Of a stretch of 64,000 bases of DNA, positions 26,371 through 39,441 are shown one piece after another (positions within the stretch are counted from its first letter, which is position 1; each line of letters begins with the position of its first letter). Origin of the DNA: Nageia nagi. Lineage: Eukaryota; Pinophyta. The notes beneath the pieces are model-generated. The model was not told the origin of the DNA and ran no database searches. It worked only from the letters and a program-made list of their open reading frames with translations. Location: assembly GCA_050084985.1 (NCBI GenBank), contig JBITNC010000001.1:140058001-140122000 (forward strand), given 5' to 3'. The translations under genes were made by a program, and so were the position numbers.

Positions 26371-28110
26371 TGATCACAAAAATGCAACCTAGGTGCCCTA
26401 TCAATTTTAGGTGCATTCCATGATTCAGCAAGGGGCTTTTGAATAAGGAGGGTCATGGGACAATGTGCTTTTGTGTGGATATCCTTACTCAATCTTTGTA
26501 GTAGGTCGGTTCCTTATAGTATGAGGTCAAAATTGCAAGAAATAGATAAATAATAGGAAATAAACAACTGAAGGAAACAACATGAAACAAATACTGAAAG
26601 TGAGTAATAATAAAAAGTCAAACCTATTGAGCTTAGGCACTATTGGTCGAGGTTGTAGTCCAATACTAAGTGCTAGAAATAAGTTGGCCCTGACTTAGGA
26701 TCTCACGATTGCATTACAAAGCCACAAGTATAACTACAAGCATTCATACATCTTAGGATAATCAATTTGATAGCCACAAATAGCAAAAGGTGAGCTAATT
26801 ATATTATATAGAAATATATGAGATTACATGCATCATAAGGAGGGGACAATGCTCAAAGTTTGACCCTTTATTCATGTATCTACAATTATTTATAGAATAT
26901 TTTTACATTGTAGAGAGATAAGCTCTCACCTTCATGAGTCATTTATTAGTACAAAATAAATGTTAAAGCAACTTGATTGATGATTCAATGCTCAAAGTGT
27001 TTCAGTGGTTTAATTGCTTTAGACAACTTCTACAAGATCTATTAACTATTATCAAATCTGATGTAATCTTTATTTAGAAAGTAAATGTAGGCCTTTCATG
27101 ATGATATTGTGAAATTACCTTATTCGTATATGGTTTCATTCCAACTACTCCCAACGATTTTTGCAGTTGACGTTGTTGTAGTGTACTTGTACCATTTTAC
27201 AATCTTTCATATTGTTGGTTTGCAACTCTAACAATTTTTTATTGGTCACTGGATCTTTGCTCTATTAGTGTAGGCACCTAATTGGTCCTCGGTGATATGA
27301 TAAGTCTTTGATGCTTATATCTTGGTGCAGCCAACCTCCTAATACCATAGAAAAATGTGTATCGATGTCGATCCATTAACATAGGCTAGGGGGTCCCATA
27401 TCCTAGATTGGATGGACCCAAGTGTTGATGCAAGTGTTGAACACTTAAAGGTAATCTTTCTAGCATCTTTGAGTATTATGTGCTGACCTATATCCCGTAA
27501 CTAATGACCATCGCTAATAACTTTGGGGATTTTTCTTGGTATGATGATATCATGCTCAAAAATCCCCCTCATTCTAATTATCTCTTACACTTTTCCCTAT
27601 TAACACTTGGTTTTCTATTTTTGGAGCCTCTAAGTTTGCGAGCAATTACACATCAAGTTGTCATCGACTTAGAAAATCCTTTGACCTCTATGTTCTACAG
27701 TAACAATATTAAACATTTGGAATCAAGGACTTACGGATTTAGGGATAAGGTCATTCATTAAAACTTTCCTGATTCTACTATCAAACTGCTTTTAGTCGCT
27801 TTCTCTTTGGTCATTAATCTCCTTGGGCTTATAGATTCAGGGGCATTTAGATTTAGGGATGATGTCACTCTCAAAATTAAATCTCCCTAGCTCTAAATGC
27901 TAGGTATACTTAGCAAAATTCAACACTTGGTTGATAACTCTCGAATATTGGTTATTAAGTTTCAGATAGTGTCAAATACTTATAATCAAAAATTGAATAA
28001 AATATTATATAATTAAGAAAGGGGAAAAAGAAGTATAGGAATACAAAAAAATGGGGCAATAAAAAAAATGGAAGGAGTGATAGTATCACCCTTACAAATA
28101 TTGTTTTACA
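26371..28110 (-). repeat. LTR of Gypsy element B
   Basis: Aligns by eye with 33830-35792 in block order. It starts TGATCAC...AATGCAACCT against TGATTGG...AATGTAACCT. It then shares a CTCAATCTTTG / TCGGTTCCTTAT region and an A-rich GGGGAAAAAG...GAGTGATAGT end. Overall divergence is high and both ends are approximate. Confidence 0.55.
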
Positions 28111-28139
28111 CAACAACAGGTAATGCCAACATTCTAGGA

Positions 28140-28990
28140 TTAGGATATGGAGCTTGAGAATTTTTTTGAGGTAAATTTAGAAACTGAGGCATCACACCCC
28201 TAGGAGGTAATTTCCCAGTGGCCACTAGGTTTTCTTCAACTCTTTTGGCAACTTGATAAGCTCCTATAAGGGTTTCACCAAACATGATAATTTGTAAACC
28301 AAAATATGGATGAAAGACTTTTCAAAAATACATGAGGGCTTATTCAACACTAGGTCTAACTCAAATAGGAATCCTTTTCCAAGTCTTTTCAAATCTTGAA
28401 TTAAAGTCATCTACAGCTTCTTGATGATGCCTTTTGATAATGATGAGTTGATTATACAATGAAAATTCATCTCCTTCTTGACCAAAATAACTATTTAAGG
28501 CTCTACAAAGGTCTCCCCATATATTTATTGATTGAAGTGGAAGAGTTATGAACCATTCAGTAGATTTATCAATGAAGAAAAGGATAGGAGCCTCAACATG
28601 ATTGTATCATCACTGATATTCAAATTTTTTACCAAAACCCCTACATCTTGACAGTTTTCATATAGAGTTTTCCCACTTTCATCATATTTTGGAAGAATCT
28701 TCATAGCTTTGGATGGAACTTCAGGAGATCTTGTAGGTATAACCAATGGATTTACATCATTCCAACGAGGAAAATCATTTTGCAAATCAACCACATTAAG
28801 AATAGGAGGAATGAATGTACTTCAAATTAGATATAACCTTAGAGGTGCTCTAATTGGTGAAATATAGGATTGTACCTCCTCCTAGCTCTTCTTGCAAGGA
28901 TAGTAAGTTCTAATAATCTAGGTTATTGGATGTTTCTAGTGGAACTTCTAGTGAGTTTGCATTATGGAGGTGTCAAGTTTCACCTAAATG
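28140..28990 (-). pseudogene. gag relic of Gypsy element B
   Basis: The open frame 28794-28546 (82 codons) and flanking broken sequence correspond to the gag region of element A at 45.4-46.35 kb. Shared features are a leader-proximal block GAGTTTGCATTATGGAGGTG (element A has AAGTCTGCATTCTGGAGGTG) and a NISDDTIMLRLLSFS segment matching ITDETMMTRLLSYS in element A. Stops interrupt the frame. No zinc knuckle is visible. Confidence 0.55.
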
Positions 28991-29150
28991 ACTGGTTTTG
29001 ATAGCAAAGTCACCAACAAGGTTTAAGCTAACCTTATAAAAGTATTCAAGTACTATGTAAATTTATCAAGCAAGCGTATAACAACTGAAGTCATGCATAA
29101 ATACTATGGGAATAGTTAGGTCCCACTAGATGTGCCAAAAATAGGACCAC

Positions 29151-30210
29151 TCCAAATGAATGTATAAATACATGTAAAAAATATTAACACTAGGATAAAA
29201 AGGTAGTAGATAGATAAAATAACAATGATATTATTTTAGGTTTTTTATATTATACTATATTTGAGATATAAAAAGCAAAAGTAAAGTCAACATTTAACAT
29301 TCTTTAAACCTATTGATTTGTAAGACCTATCAAGAGTTTTTAAATATCACCAATGTAGGGGATGTGAGTGGAATTTGGGACCTTCCAATTCTAAGTGGGT
29401 GCTTTCATACCTCACTTATCTCCCAACTCTCATAAAAGAGGTGATCAAAGAAGGAGAAGGAGCTTGTGGCTTAAGAAAGAGAAAGAACATGATCAATGTA
29501 GGAAAGGGATGACAAACAATCTACATTAGTGGTAAGGAGGAATGGTGCCCATTTTTTTTAGATGTTGATTTTTAAAATTTAAAAAAGTGTACTTCAACTC
29601 CTTTTTACATGTTCTACCATTTAGGGGTGGGGATATTTAAACCTAGTCCTCTCATGGAGCATTCTCGTTACTTCTCTAACTCTCCTAACATGGGTGGATG
29701 AGGAATGATGCCCCTTTAAGGAAAGAAGAAAAACTTGAACTCCTTGATAAAACTCAAAAAGGATGAAGAGAGAATAAAAATTATATTTTTATTTGAAATA
29801 TATTATGAAAAAAGGGTAAAGTAATTTTAATAATGTATTTTTATTACTTATGTTTGAGTTTCTATAGAATCCTTGGAGCTTTCGTATTTTTCTTATAATC
29901 TGGTAAGTCATTATATATAGTAATAATATGATCTCTTATGATAAACATATATGTTATATTTTGAAGCTTGTAATTTTTTAAGTTTTTTATTTCAACTTAA
30001 TCATATTTATTATGTTAAATTCAAAAATGAAATGTTGATTAAGATTTATGTGAGTAATAGAGTCTTGCTACATTAATGATGTACTAATAATATAGCCACT
30101 ACAAGTTCCATAAAATTAATTTATTCTTAAGGAGATTTTATAAAATTCCATCCTCCCTAATAAGAGGATCCAAAATTCCCAAGTTGTTCTAATATATATA
30201 TATATATATA
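29151..30210. other. non-coding stretch
   Basis: AT-rich DNA with no open frame resembling a protein and no clear terminal repeat. A (TA)n run at about 30190-30215 closes it. Confidence 0.4.
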
Positions 30211-30211
30211 T

Positions 30212-30653
30212 ATATAAAGTTTTTCTTTAGTTTAAGGACTAAAATCATGGTTTTTAATAATGCTCTATATATGGACCTTAGAGTATATAACAATTACGAG
30301 CCTTCTCAAATTGTTTGTGTCACTTATAAGAGAACCTCCTTACATTTTTTGTTAAGATTATAATCTAGATATCAGACATGGTAAATAATATTATTCAAAT
30401 AATATACTTTTAAGGAAATATAAATATTATATATATAAAGTTTTTCATTAGTTTAAGGACTAACATCATGGCTTTTAATAGTGCTCTATATATGGGCCTT
30501 AGGGTATAAAATAATTATGAGCCTTCTCGAATTGTTTGTGTCACTTATAAGGGAACCTCCTTACATTTTTTGCTAAGATTATAATCTAGATATTGGACAT
30601 GGTAAATAATATTATTCAATTAATATATTTTTAAGGAAATATAAATAATGTAT
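30212..30653. repeat. tandem duplication, 221-bp unit
   Basis: Units beginning TATATAAAGTTTTTC at about 30212 and 30433 share long blocks (TAGTTTAAGGACTAA, TTGTTTGTGTCACTTATAAG, ACATGGTAAATAATATTATT) at a constant 221-bp offset. I estimate roughly 90 percent identity by eye. Each unit is bounded by a (TA)n tract, consistent with slippage or unequal exchange at the microsatellite. Confidence 0.85.
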
Positions 30654-30739
30654 ATCTATACATGATCATATCATGATCATGGAGGTAATATAAGAGGTGG
30701 TCAAAGGATAGTCATAAGTTGTGAGGGGTATGAATATTG

Positions 30740-31240
30740 ATGTAGCTTCATGGAATATGAAGTACATTAGCTAGATATCTTTTAGATATGTTCCTACTTC
30801 AATTTGTATCATGTAGGATAACTCACATTTATATATATATATATATAATAAAGGCTTAATTAATATTGATGGGGGTACAAGGATACCTTCTTATGAAGAA
30901 AACACCCATAAAAATATGAAGAGGAGGATAATACTCAATAATAATTAATACAATATCCATAGAGATGTATGATACTTAGTGGTAAATGTTATGACCTACC
31001 CTAACAATCATGTAAGAACAATGTGAAGGTTAACAAGGAGATAAGGTGGGGATATACCTCCAACATAGTGGAAAAGATATTATATGTCCCTCATATTAGG
31101 GTTGGAATAAAGTAGGGTAAATTCATATATCAAAGAGATAATCATATGATAATGAACTAGGAGGAGGAGGTGATGACAACATTATAATTGACTCATATTA
31201 ATGACTCCATATGGATCCTTGGTGGTAAATGTTAGCATTA
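30740..31240. repeat. first copy of a diverged dispersed direct repeat
   Basis: Shares an ordered series of blocks with 32520-32960: a TATATATATA tract, a GGATACC block followed by ATGAAGAAAA, ACCTACCCTAA / ACTTACCCTAA, ATATACCTC, GACTCATAT and CTCCA(C/T)ATGG(G/A)TCCT. The pair, about 1.75 kb apart, may be LTR remnants of an old element; I found no coding sequence between them. Confidence 0.45.
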
Positions 31241-31729
31241 AGTTTATGTAAGTTAAATTAGTTAATGTATTTTATTTATTTTTTAGTATAGATATTAATA
31301 TTATTTATTATACATTTTATATTATCAATAAGGTAGTAAAGGGACCTTATCAATAGTTATCATGATACTATCATAGATAATTAATTAGATAGCATAAAAT
31401 ATATCATCACTATTAGTGGTGATGTTACAATATTTAAGCACACATCCAACTTTAAGAGAGATAGAATACAACATCCCAATAAACGATCATATTTTTTTAA
31501 TGTGATTATAGCTATTTCCAATAACATACAATGATCTAAAAGAGAGACTAGTTATCAAGAAAGTGAAAAAGGAGAATTTGGATACAATGTTACTAATAAC
31601 AACTATAAAATGGGATATTATTATGTTTATGATAATTATTGCACAAACTTTAGTACCCTGTAGAGATGCTTTTTACCTTGATTTGGATTTTTAACATGTT
31701 AAACAGCTAATCATATTAAAAAGCCAAAC

Positions 31730-31838
31730 CTGATAAAAATTTCAAGGTAAAAAGTCGAACCTAATATATCTCTATAGTTATAATATGCCTCTATAGTTAT
31801 ATTAGGTTTGGCTTTTTAACTTTGAAATTTTTATTCAA
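31730..31838. repeat. imperfect inverted repeat with about 40-bp arms
   Basis: The left arm (about 31730-31775, AAAAATTTCAAGGTAAAAAG and AACCTAATATA) is complementary to the right arm (about 31797-31838, TATATTAGGTTTGG and CTTTGAAATTTTT). CTCTATAGTTATA is duplicated in the loop. It resembles a fold-back or MITE remnant, but no target duplication could be defined. Confidence 0.65.
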
Positions 31839-32519
31839 GTATTATGAAGGATCATTTATTTTTTTATTAGGTTCAATCATTTTCATATAAATTAGTTTCT
31901 AGAATTTTAATTTTGTATCTATGCTTATGATTGATTTGCCTTTACAAGGAAGTTTAAACATTAATGGGTAGTAGAAGGTATTACTTTTAGTTGATATAGC
32001 AAATGTTTTTCTAAAACCAAGTTGGATACCAAATTATTTATCACATGAAAAATGAAATAAAACTTCCAAGTTTTATTAAAATTCTAAAAATAATAATATC
32101 AATAGAATTTTAGGAAATATTTTTAAAACCTTTGATTTAGATGCTATCTCTTTCATAATCTTATCTTTCATATTTAAAGCTTGAGAGTATATTCCCATTG
32201 TTTGTATTGTATTTGGATCTATTATTAATCCTTATGTTATTTATAAACCTTGAATCAAAATAAACTTTAATGAAGAATTGAGGTGTCTCAATGCTATTAA
32301 TAATCTCATGCTAGTGAAATATAATATCCAAAGTTGATCATTTATCAATCATGACAATAATTGATTTAATATTTTATTATTTTTTAAGATAGTTTACTTG
32401 ATGGTTGGGAAAAGGGTTCTTGAAAAGTTCCAAATATTGATTTGATGGTTCTAGTGGTAAAGGTGAACTCGTATTGTTATTATCATTATTGAATATCCTT
32501 AATATCAATAAGATATTCG

Positions 32520-32960
32520 ATGGAGTTCCTTATATATATAAAACTCACAAAATTCATTATCCCAAAGGATAACCATAAATTGAAAAGTATAAAGGCTATG
32601 TGGATACCCTTGTATGAGGAAACCTACCATGAAGAAAAGGAAGTACCTCCATCCTGAAGGGTTATTAATACATAATGTACATAAACTTATAATACCTAGT
32701 TGCATATTTTATAACTTACCCTAATGGTCTTGCAGGAATAAAGTTGAGATCAAGGAGGAGAGAGAGTAGTAGCAATTTTACAACATAAGAAATAAAAGAG
32801 TATATACCTCTAATATTGGGGACAATAATAGAGTAGGACCAAGCTATACCATGAGGAGGTTATCTTATAACAATGGACTATGAAAAAAATGAGGTTATGG
32901 TAACATCATAGTTGACTCATATGGACAACTCCACATGGGTCCTCAATAATATAGGTAACC
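32520..32960. repeat. second copy of the diverged dispersed direct repeat
   Basis: Partner of 30740-31240, same orientation and same block order. Between the copies and on to 33.8 kb I see no gene; the 77-codon frame at 33137-33370 is AT-driven. Confidence 0.45.
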
Positions 32961-33829
32961 AATAAATCTATTTAATTTGGTTATTTAATTTATTTTAATT
33001 ATACTTTTTGTTAATACCATAAAAGAACATTGGTAAATTAAAGGAGGTTTTATAAGGAACCTAAAGCCTATCTTTAAAAGTTTACAATAGTTTGGGAAAT
33101 AACTTGCCACTATTTATTTCATAGTACATTTACTAAATGCTACTAGGTATCCAAAAAATATTAGGCACTCATTTCTTATTTACAAAAAATATTACACATT
33201 TTGGTCTTTTAAATAATCTTTCTCTCTTGAATGGGATTGCTACTAAAACTATAATAGTTTACTCTATTATAATAATGGTGGTTATAGCAATTGTTATACA
33301 TGTTATAACCAAAATAATAATAATTAGGGTTATTTATAACAAAATTCAATTTAACCAATTAACCACATAATAACAACAAATGATGATAATGACTAAATTA
33401 ATCTTGATCTATCAAATTGGATTTACAAAATATACAAACTTGGACCTTACTTGTCACGATGAATGAAGATGATATTCGATCAAAAGAGGATGAATGATGA
33501 TTTTCCCTAAAGAATAAAGCAATAGATATAACCTCAACCCAGAATCAATGCTAGGAACCCAACAATGCTACCTGATTGCCTTTCCAAATTACCTTACCCT
33601 TTTGCTCGATGTTGTCACCTCACCTTCAATGCTCGAAATATCGCTCACGAATGGATGAAAAAGATCATAGGAATGTAAAGCTCAAAGTATAACAAAATCC
33701 AAAAATGATAGGTGATGTTAAGAAACATTGATCAAGAATGAAACAAGTATATTTTCAACTATCAAGGATTCATGATCATGTCATAATTGCTTATGCACAA
33801 CCCCTCCACCTTTATAGGTAATAGGTTAT

Positions 33830-35792
33830 TGATTGGTATAATGTAACCTCAAAGGGTTTGGTCTAGTAGAGTTCTCCATTGCTCGTAATAGTAGGTTCCT
33901 TGAAAGAGTAGAAGGCGATGGGAATGTGCTCATGTTGGTTTTTTGCTCAATCTCTAGGTTATAGACTAGTTCCTATAAATTATAAATGTTTAAAGTAACA
34001 AGAAAGAGATAAAAGGTAGAGAGTTACAAGAAAGAGATAAACAAATTAAACTAAAACATAAATAAGAACTTCATAACTTGGGCATTGCAGCATAGGTAGC
34101 AATTCATAACCAAGATTAAGAATAGCAAGCTATCTTACCCTTGGGGTCTAGCAATCATAATACATAGCCATAAATTAGAACAACATCTCATACATAACAT
34201 TTACAAAACTAATAAACAACCACTTGTTGAAAAAGGGCAAAGCATTATCTATTTGCATTATCATATATGAAAGCATCTTATAGACCTGGGAAAATTTGCT
34301 AGAATGTCTGACCTCTTTGATTTATAATAGTCCACCATTTATACATTTACATGCCTTGCTAGGTTTTTGTTTATCATTAATATACATAATTACCCATCTT
34401 GATTGAAGCTAGTGAAGAAAACTATTTACAATAAATATTACAACTGTGTTAGATTACACAGTGAATAAGTACCAATAGCATGACTATCTAAGAATTTATA
34501 ATTTCTAAATAGTCATATCCATTGAGCCACAATCCTCCTGACATTTCATTAATTACTCCTTCTTCAGCTTTGTAGTTGATTGAAGATGGTACTGTAGCTG
34601 ATTAAATAAGTACTTATCTATAGTCTGATAAGTATGACTTAGTACTGTATTCTATTAGCAACTATCTACTTCTTTGCAACCATTGATGGTCCATACTATA
34701 GTTCTAAATGAATAGAGTAATGGGGGGGTTGTGAATAGTATATCAACTTAGTTCAAGAAAAAACTACCACCATTATATGGAATTGAGTTGAAGTTGACAT
34801 ATTAATAAGGCCCTAGGGGTCAAACACTTAAGATCAAGTGGACCTAGGTGTTACTTCTTACCCATTACTCTTACCTTAGTCTGACAGGTCTTATTTCTTT
34901 TAACGGGTTCTATTGATGATTTGGCTCTTCTTAGTACCTGCTAATTTTAGCCAAAATTTCTAACATCATCATTCAAAATTGATGAGCTCTATTTGGTATC
35001 TTCATGAATCATCACCTGCAATTACTTATTTTGAGACCTGCTGATTTTAGCCAAAAGTTCTAACATCATTGCTCAAAATTAATGGGCTCTATTTGGTATC
35101 TTCATGAATCATCACCTGCCATTACTTATTCTAGGACCTGTTGATTATAGCCAAAAGTTTTAACATCATTTATCAAAATTGATGGGCTCTATTTGGTATC
35201 TTCATGAATCATCACTTGCCATTACTTGTTTTGAGACCTACTAATTTTAGCCAAAAGTTTTAACATCATTATTGAAAATTAGCAAGCTTTATTTACTTCT
35301 GGGCATCTCTCGTTGATTATTTGGACATAACTTGGACTTATATTTATAAAAACTCTTGGATAGTGTATTTGCAAAACTCTTAGATAATGTATTTACACAA
35401 AATCCTGAACATTGTATTTACAACAACTCCCAGATATTTTATTTACAACTCCTAAACATGATTCTTTTATACATATAGTTCCCACCCCATTTGTTTGTTA
35501 ATATGACTTAAGGTTTATCCTCAGGAGTTATTACAACACCCAATTAACTTTGAATAGAAATTTACAAGGCAAAATATCAAATATAAGGACTCATACATAC
35601 AATAACCAAATTATATAGATAATAGCCAAATCTTGACAACACCCAAAATTCTTCAAATGTAGGGCTAATAAAACTCAAATTTCATGTTAAAGGGAAGATA
35701 GTTGAAATAGAAAGAATTTATTGAAAAGAATGAAAGAATAAAAGAATGATAGTGTGTTACCCCAACTCAAAGTGCAATTTTGAAATAATACA
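33830..35792 (-). repeat. 3' LTR of Gypsy element A
   Basis: 1963 bp, starting TGATTGGTATAATG and ending GAAATAATACA on the plus strand. It contains four tandem units with an exact 100-bp period (repeated CCAAAA at 34951, 35051, 35151 and 35251). A second array of about 25-bp units with TGTATTTACA-like cores lies at about 35345-35460. Confidence 0.88.
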
Positions 35793-36608
35793 ATCTTTTG
35801 GCAGCTCTTGGGGTCTTTGCTTGCTGGAGAATAGGACCAACTACTTGTTGCTTCCAGTAGCCTGTTTAGATGTAGTTTTGGTAGAGGCCTTAGGTAGTGG
35901 AATCAGATTTGCTAGGAGGAATGGGTGCATCTTCTTATTCAAATCTTTAAGGTCTTGATAATCAACTTGTGACAAAATAGGGGTTGCTTGAATCTTTAAA
36001 GTATCTACTCTAAAACCTATTAGAATATTCTCTAGCCTCCTAGTGTGTAGGAACCCTGTGATTGCTTCTCAAGTAAGGTCATTTATTTGTTGTAAATCTG
36101 ATATTTGCTTCTCAAAAAAATATTGCTCAAGGAATTGAATGGTATTGGCTACCTAACTGGTAGCACTACCCTATACATTTTGTTCCTCCTATAATTTGAG
36201 AGCTTTCATTTCAATCAAAGAATTTGTTAATAAATCTCAGCTCTATTGTGAGTTGGTTTTTACTAATGTCTATGTTGAAAACCAAATTTTGGAGTTCATG
36301 TATATCTCAAATCCTTCTCAAATATGATTATCTTGGTCTGGGAGTAATGGTAGCTATATCTTTCTCATTTAAGACTCTCAACCAACTCTACATTTTCTCA
36401 ATAATTAACCTTGGCATATCTAGAGCCAACTGGTGGAGAGTGGTCTATGTGTTAAACTATTTGATGGCTTGTAGTGTCTATTATTTTAACAAATGCAAAT
36501 GTGATAAGGTCACCATCCTATCTCTGACTTGCTCCACCAAGGATTTTCTAAAGCTTTTTATGAGCAGCAATAGTTTTGAATTATTGTCAACTAATACTTT
36601 GTTAGTAG

Positions 36609-39441
36609 TTATGATAGTTTGTGATTTAGCCTCAACTTGCTTGACCTTTGGCCATTTATAATTATAGCTTGAGCTTTAAGATCTTGTATAGTTTGATTTA
36701 CATTATCTAACTTAGCCTTTATTTCTATCAAGCCCTTCTTGAATTCTGATTTTTGCTTATTAAGCTTTTCAAGCATATCTTTGTTTTTGTTCTGCAACTT
36801 GGCTACTATTTTATCTTTAAGGGAGTAATCTTTCTTATATTGATCAATTTTCTTATTCAATTTATCTATATTGGTCTCCATTGCCTAAAGAATTTTAGCA
36901 ATCACCATTGAAGTATTCATAAGGAACTTAGATTGGTCAATTACCGGAGCACTCTACATACTAACATCAATTATAGCCATGGGAGCAGTATCTAGTTATC
37001 CTTCTTTGAAAGACATTTGTGCTATCTTAATGTCTCCCATTTCTGTTACTTTACTCAAAATTTTCGACTGTTACTCAAGGAGCACATGAGGTTTATTGAA
37101 AAAATTTCCTAATCAATGAGTTCTACAATTTGTATAGAAAAAATTGATTTAATCTCCTTCTAGGAGGCTATAGGAATTAAAGCATGAGGAGGAGCATTTA
37201 CGCCTGAGGTGGACGGTGTAACCTGTTGAGTGGGTTCTAATTACTTTAAAGGTGTAGAATCTTGAATTTCTTTTTCTTTTTCTGCTTCCTCCATGACCTT
37301 ATCTTCATCATTAGCTTTATCCATTAGGTATAAGTATCTTTTCCTTCCAAATTCATCGTCATCATCATCACTTGGTATGCCTTCGGGTGCAGTTGCTACA
37401 AATTTATCTGCTCCAAGTACATTTCCCTCACCTTTTTGAATTTGCATGTGTTCCTTTTCTAAGGCTTCTTCATTTTTTAGGACTTCTTCTTGAGCACCAA
37501 TGTTTGTATTTTGAGGCTCTTGCAACTCCTATGTATCAAAGATTTCTACTTCTTTTCCCATAACCCTTGAAGTTTCTTTTGTGATTTTGGGAGGTGGAGG
37601 CATAGTCCTCTATGATCTAGGCTATGTAGTGTGGGGTTTCTTTACTAAGTTTTCTTCTTTCTTTAGGGTTTATTTTTTTTGAGCAAGGGTTTGAATTCTT
37701 CTTCTCTTTTTTGGAGAAGACTCTCAAGAAGTAGTAGTAGTATTTGAGGGATTTTGTTTTCCCTTCTTTGTAGGCTCTTGTAAGCTAAATGGTTATCCAA
37801 TCTCTATTTGCCTCACTCCTATAACTAATTTTCCTTGAAATTTAGGAGGAAAAGTCTGGCCCAATTCTAGCAAAGGATCTTTAGAATATACTACCTCCCA
37901 AAACTTATCATATCTAAATTTCATAAATAATTCATTTTCAATATGATGAATCTTTATTGTGTGTTCAAATCTAAACTTTGTGAAATAATGGATTTTATTG
38001 GGGCCCCAACCCAAATTTGTTAGCTAGGTGAGGACATCTAGGTTGAGGTTAAATTCTTACTGCTTTTTTTCTAGTTCTTGTATTTCTTTATCCCTCAAGG
38101 GTCATCTAGGCCTTATTTAGGGGTGTAAATTCCCATTCAGGGTACATTTCTACTTCTTGCTTAGTTTTATTTACAAAATATTCCACATGAGGTTTATACT
38201 CATGGGCAAAGGTTGGGCGCTTCTTACTTGACCTTATTACTTTTGTCATCTCCCCTAAAGGATCATACATCCATAGGGTTTCTACCATATCTAGTTTAAA
38301 ATTATGTACAATAAATTTTGCTATACTATATTTACAACCTACTTCTAAAAGAGTAAAATTTTCAATAAAAACCGATAAATCTACAATAGATTTAAAACTA
38401 CCCTCAGAGCCATACTTGGTCTCTATGGCACATATTTGCCTACCCATATCTATGGAATATAGCTGAAGGGTTACTTATTTAGGTAAGAAAAGAGGTTTTT
38501 CAAAATACCCATAACTCATAATCATGATGTAGTCTTTGAGAAAGTACTAGTCATCGACTTTATTTCCTCCTTGTAGCTCCTACATAGTGCTCTTACGTAG
38601 TCTACTAGGGAGTCTTCTTGTGAACATATACACTATTATTGTATAGAATTTATCCATGAACTCATAATATGATCCATGCAACTTGCTCAAGATTGGCACC
38701 CTCAAATTAATCGATACTGGCCCAATACTTGGATTGATCAGCTCAATTGGCAACCTTGCCTCCATAAGTTTGTCAAGGTTTTGATGGGCCAAGAGCCACC
38801 AAAGATACAAAGAGTGTCTAAAATCTATTTTTTTAATTTTGAAAAAACATTTCTTTATCTCATTAGAAATAAAAGCTAGGAAGTCATAGTAGATGTGTGC
38901 CTTTATGATATTGTAAGCCATATGCACCATGGCTTCATTTGCTTCTATTTGGGTTTTCTTCCCTAGAATGATTGCCAATGTCTATAACACCTCTCTATCC
39001 CTATTCTTTTCAAATAGGGTGATCTCATAGCTTGGCCAAAGTTGTGTGGTTCTATTCCCCTTGATATCTCTCATCAATCCAGTTTATCATTTCATCTTCA
39101 TTACTATAGAAATTATTCTTCTCTCTTTTTAAAATAATCTATTTCTTCACATGGAAAGTCCAATCAGTTAGGATAACAAATTCTTGAAGAATAGAATTAG
39201 GGGAGTAGTCTAGTATTACTTCAAAATTTGGCTCTAACTCTTCTACTTGCTCTTGGTCCTTGAACATTCTTATTTGATAACCTTGTTGGTTATGCCTATG
39301 TGCCATTGAATACAATAGCTCGGGGCAAGTGAATGATTTATAGGGCACATAATAAGCTAGGATTTGGTCAATCATAACATCTTTCTTTGAGTGTGTTAAT
39401 GATTTCCCTTTTTTGGCAACTTCAAGACTCATATGTTGCAA
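36609..39441 (-). pseudogene. extra coding relic downstream of integrase in element A
   Basis: Six minus-strand open blocks succeed one another between integrase and the 3' LTR: 39441-39139, 38978-38580, 38447-38106, 38014-37793, 37525-37241 and 36881-36609. They have ordinary protein composition rather than AT noise. The third has IVDLSVFIENFTLLEVG. The fifth is acidic, with SDDDDDEFGRKR. The last is a Lys/Glu/Leu heptad-like helix (NKKIDQYKKDYSLKDKIVAK) likely to form a coiled coil. Taken together they look like one decayed ORF of several hundred codons. I do not recognise a family. Some Gypsy elements carry extra ORFs after pol; this is consistent with that but proves no function. Confidence 0.55.

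Larger units (their letters stand above)
26371..29150 (-). mobile_element. Gypsy element B: LTR plus gag, no pol
   Basis: An LTR-like segment (26371-28110) shows the same order of blocks as the 1963-bp LTRs of element A, though much diverged. It is followed in minus orientation by a gag-like relic (28140-28990) and a leader motif at 29111-29145 matching that of element A. Protease, RT and integrase are absent between gag and the LTR. This is either an internally deleted copy or a non-autonomous family. I could not find a second LTR to the right of 29150. Confidence 0.6.

Noticed and set aside
35746-36661. Plus-strand open frames of 70 and 145 codons in element A
   Set aside because: Antisense to the element's coding direction and without motifs; the minus strand carries the readable element proteins nearby.
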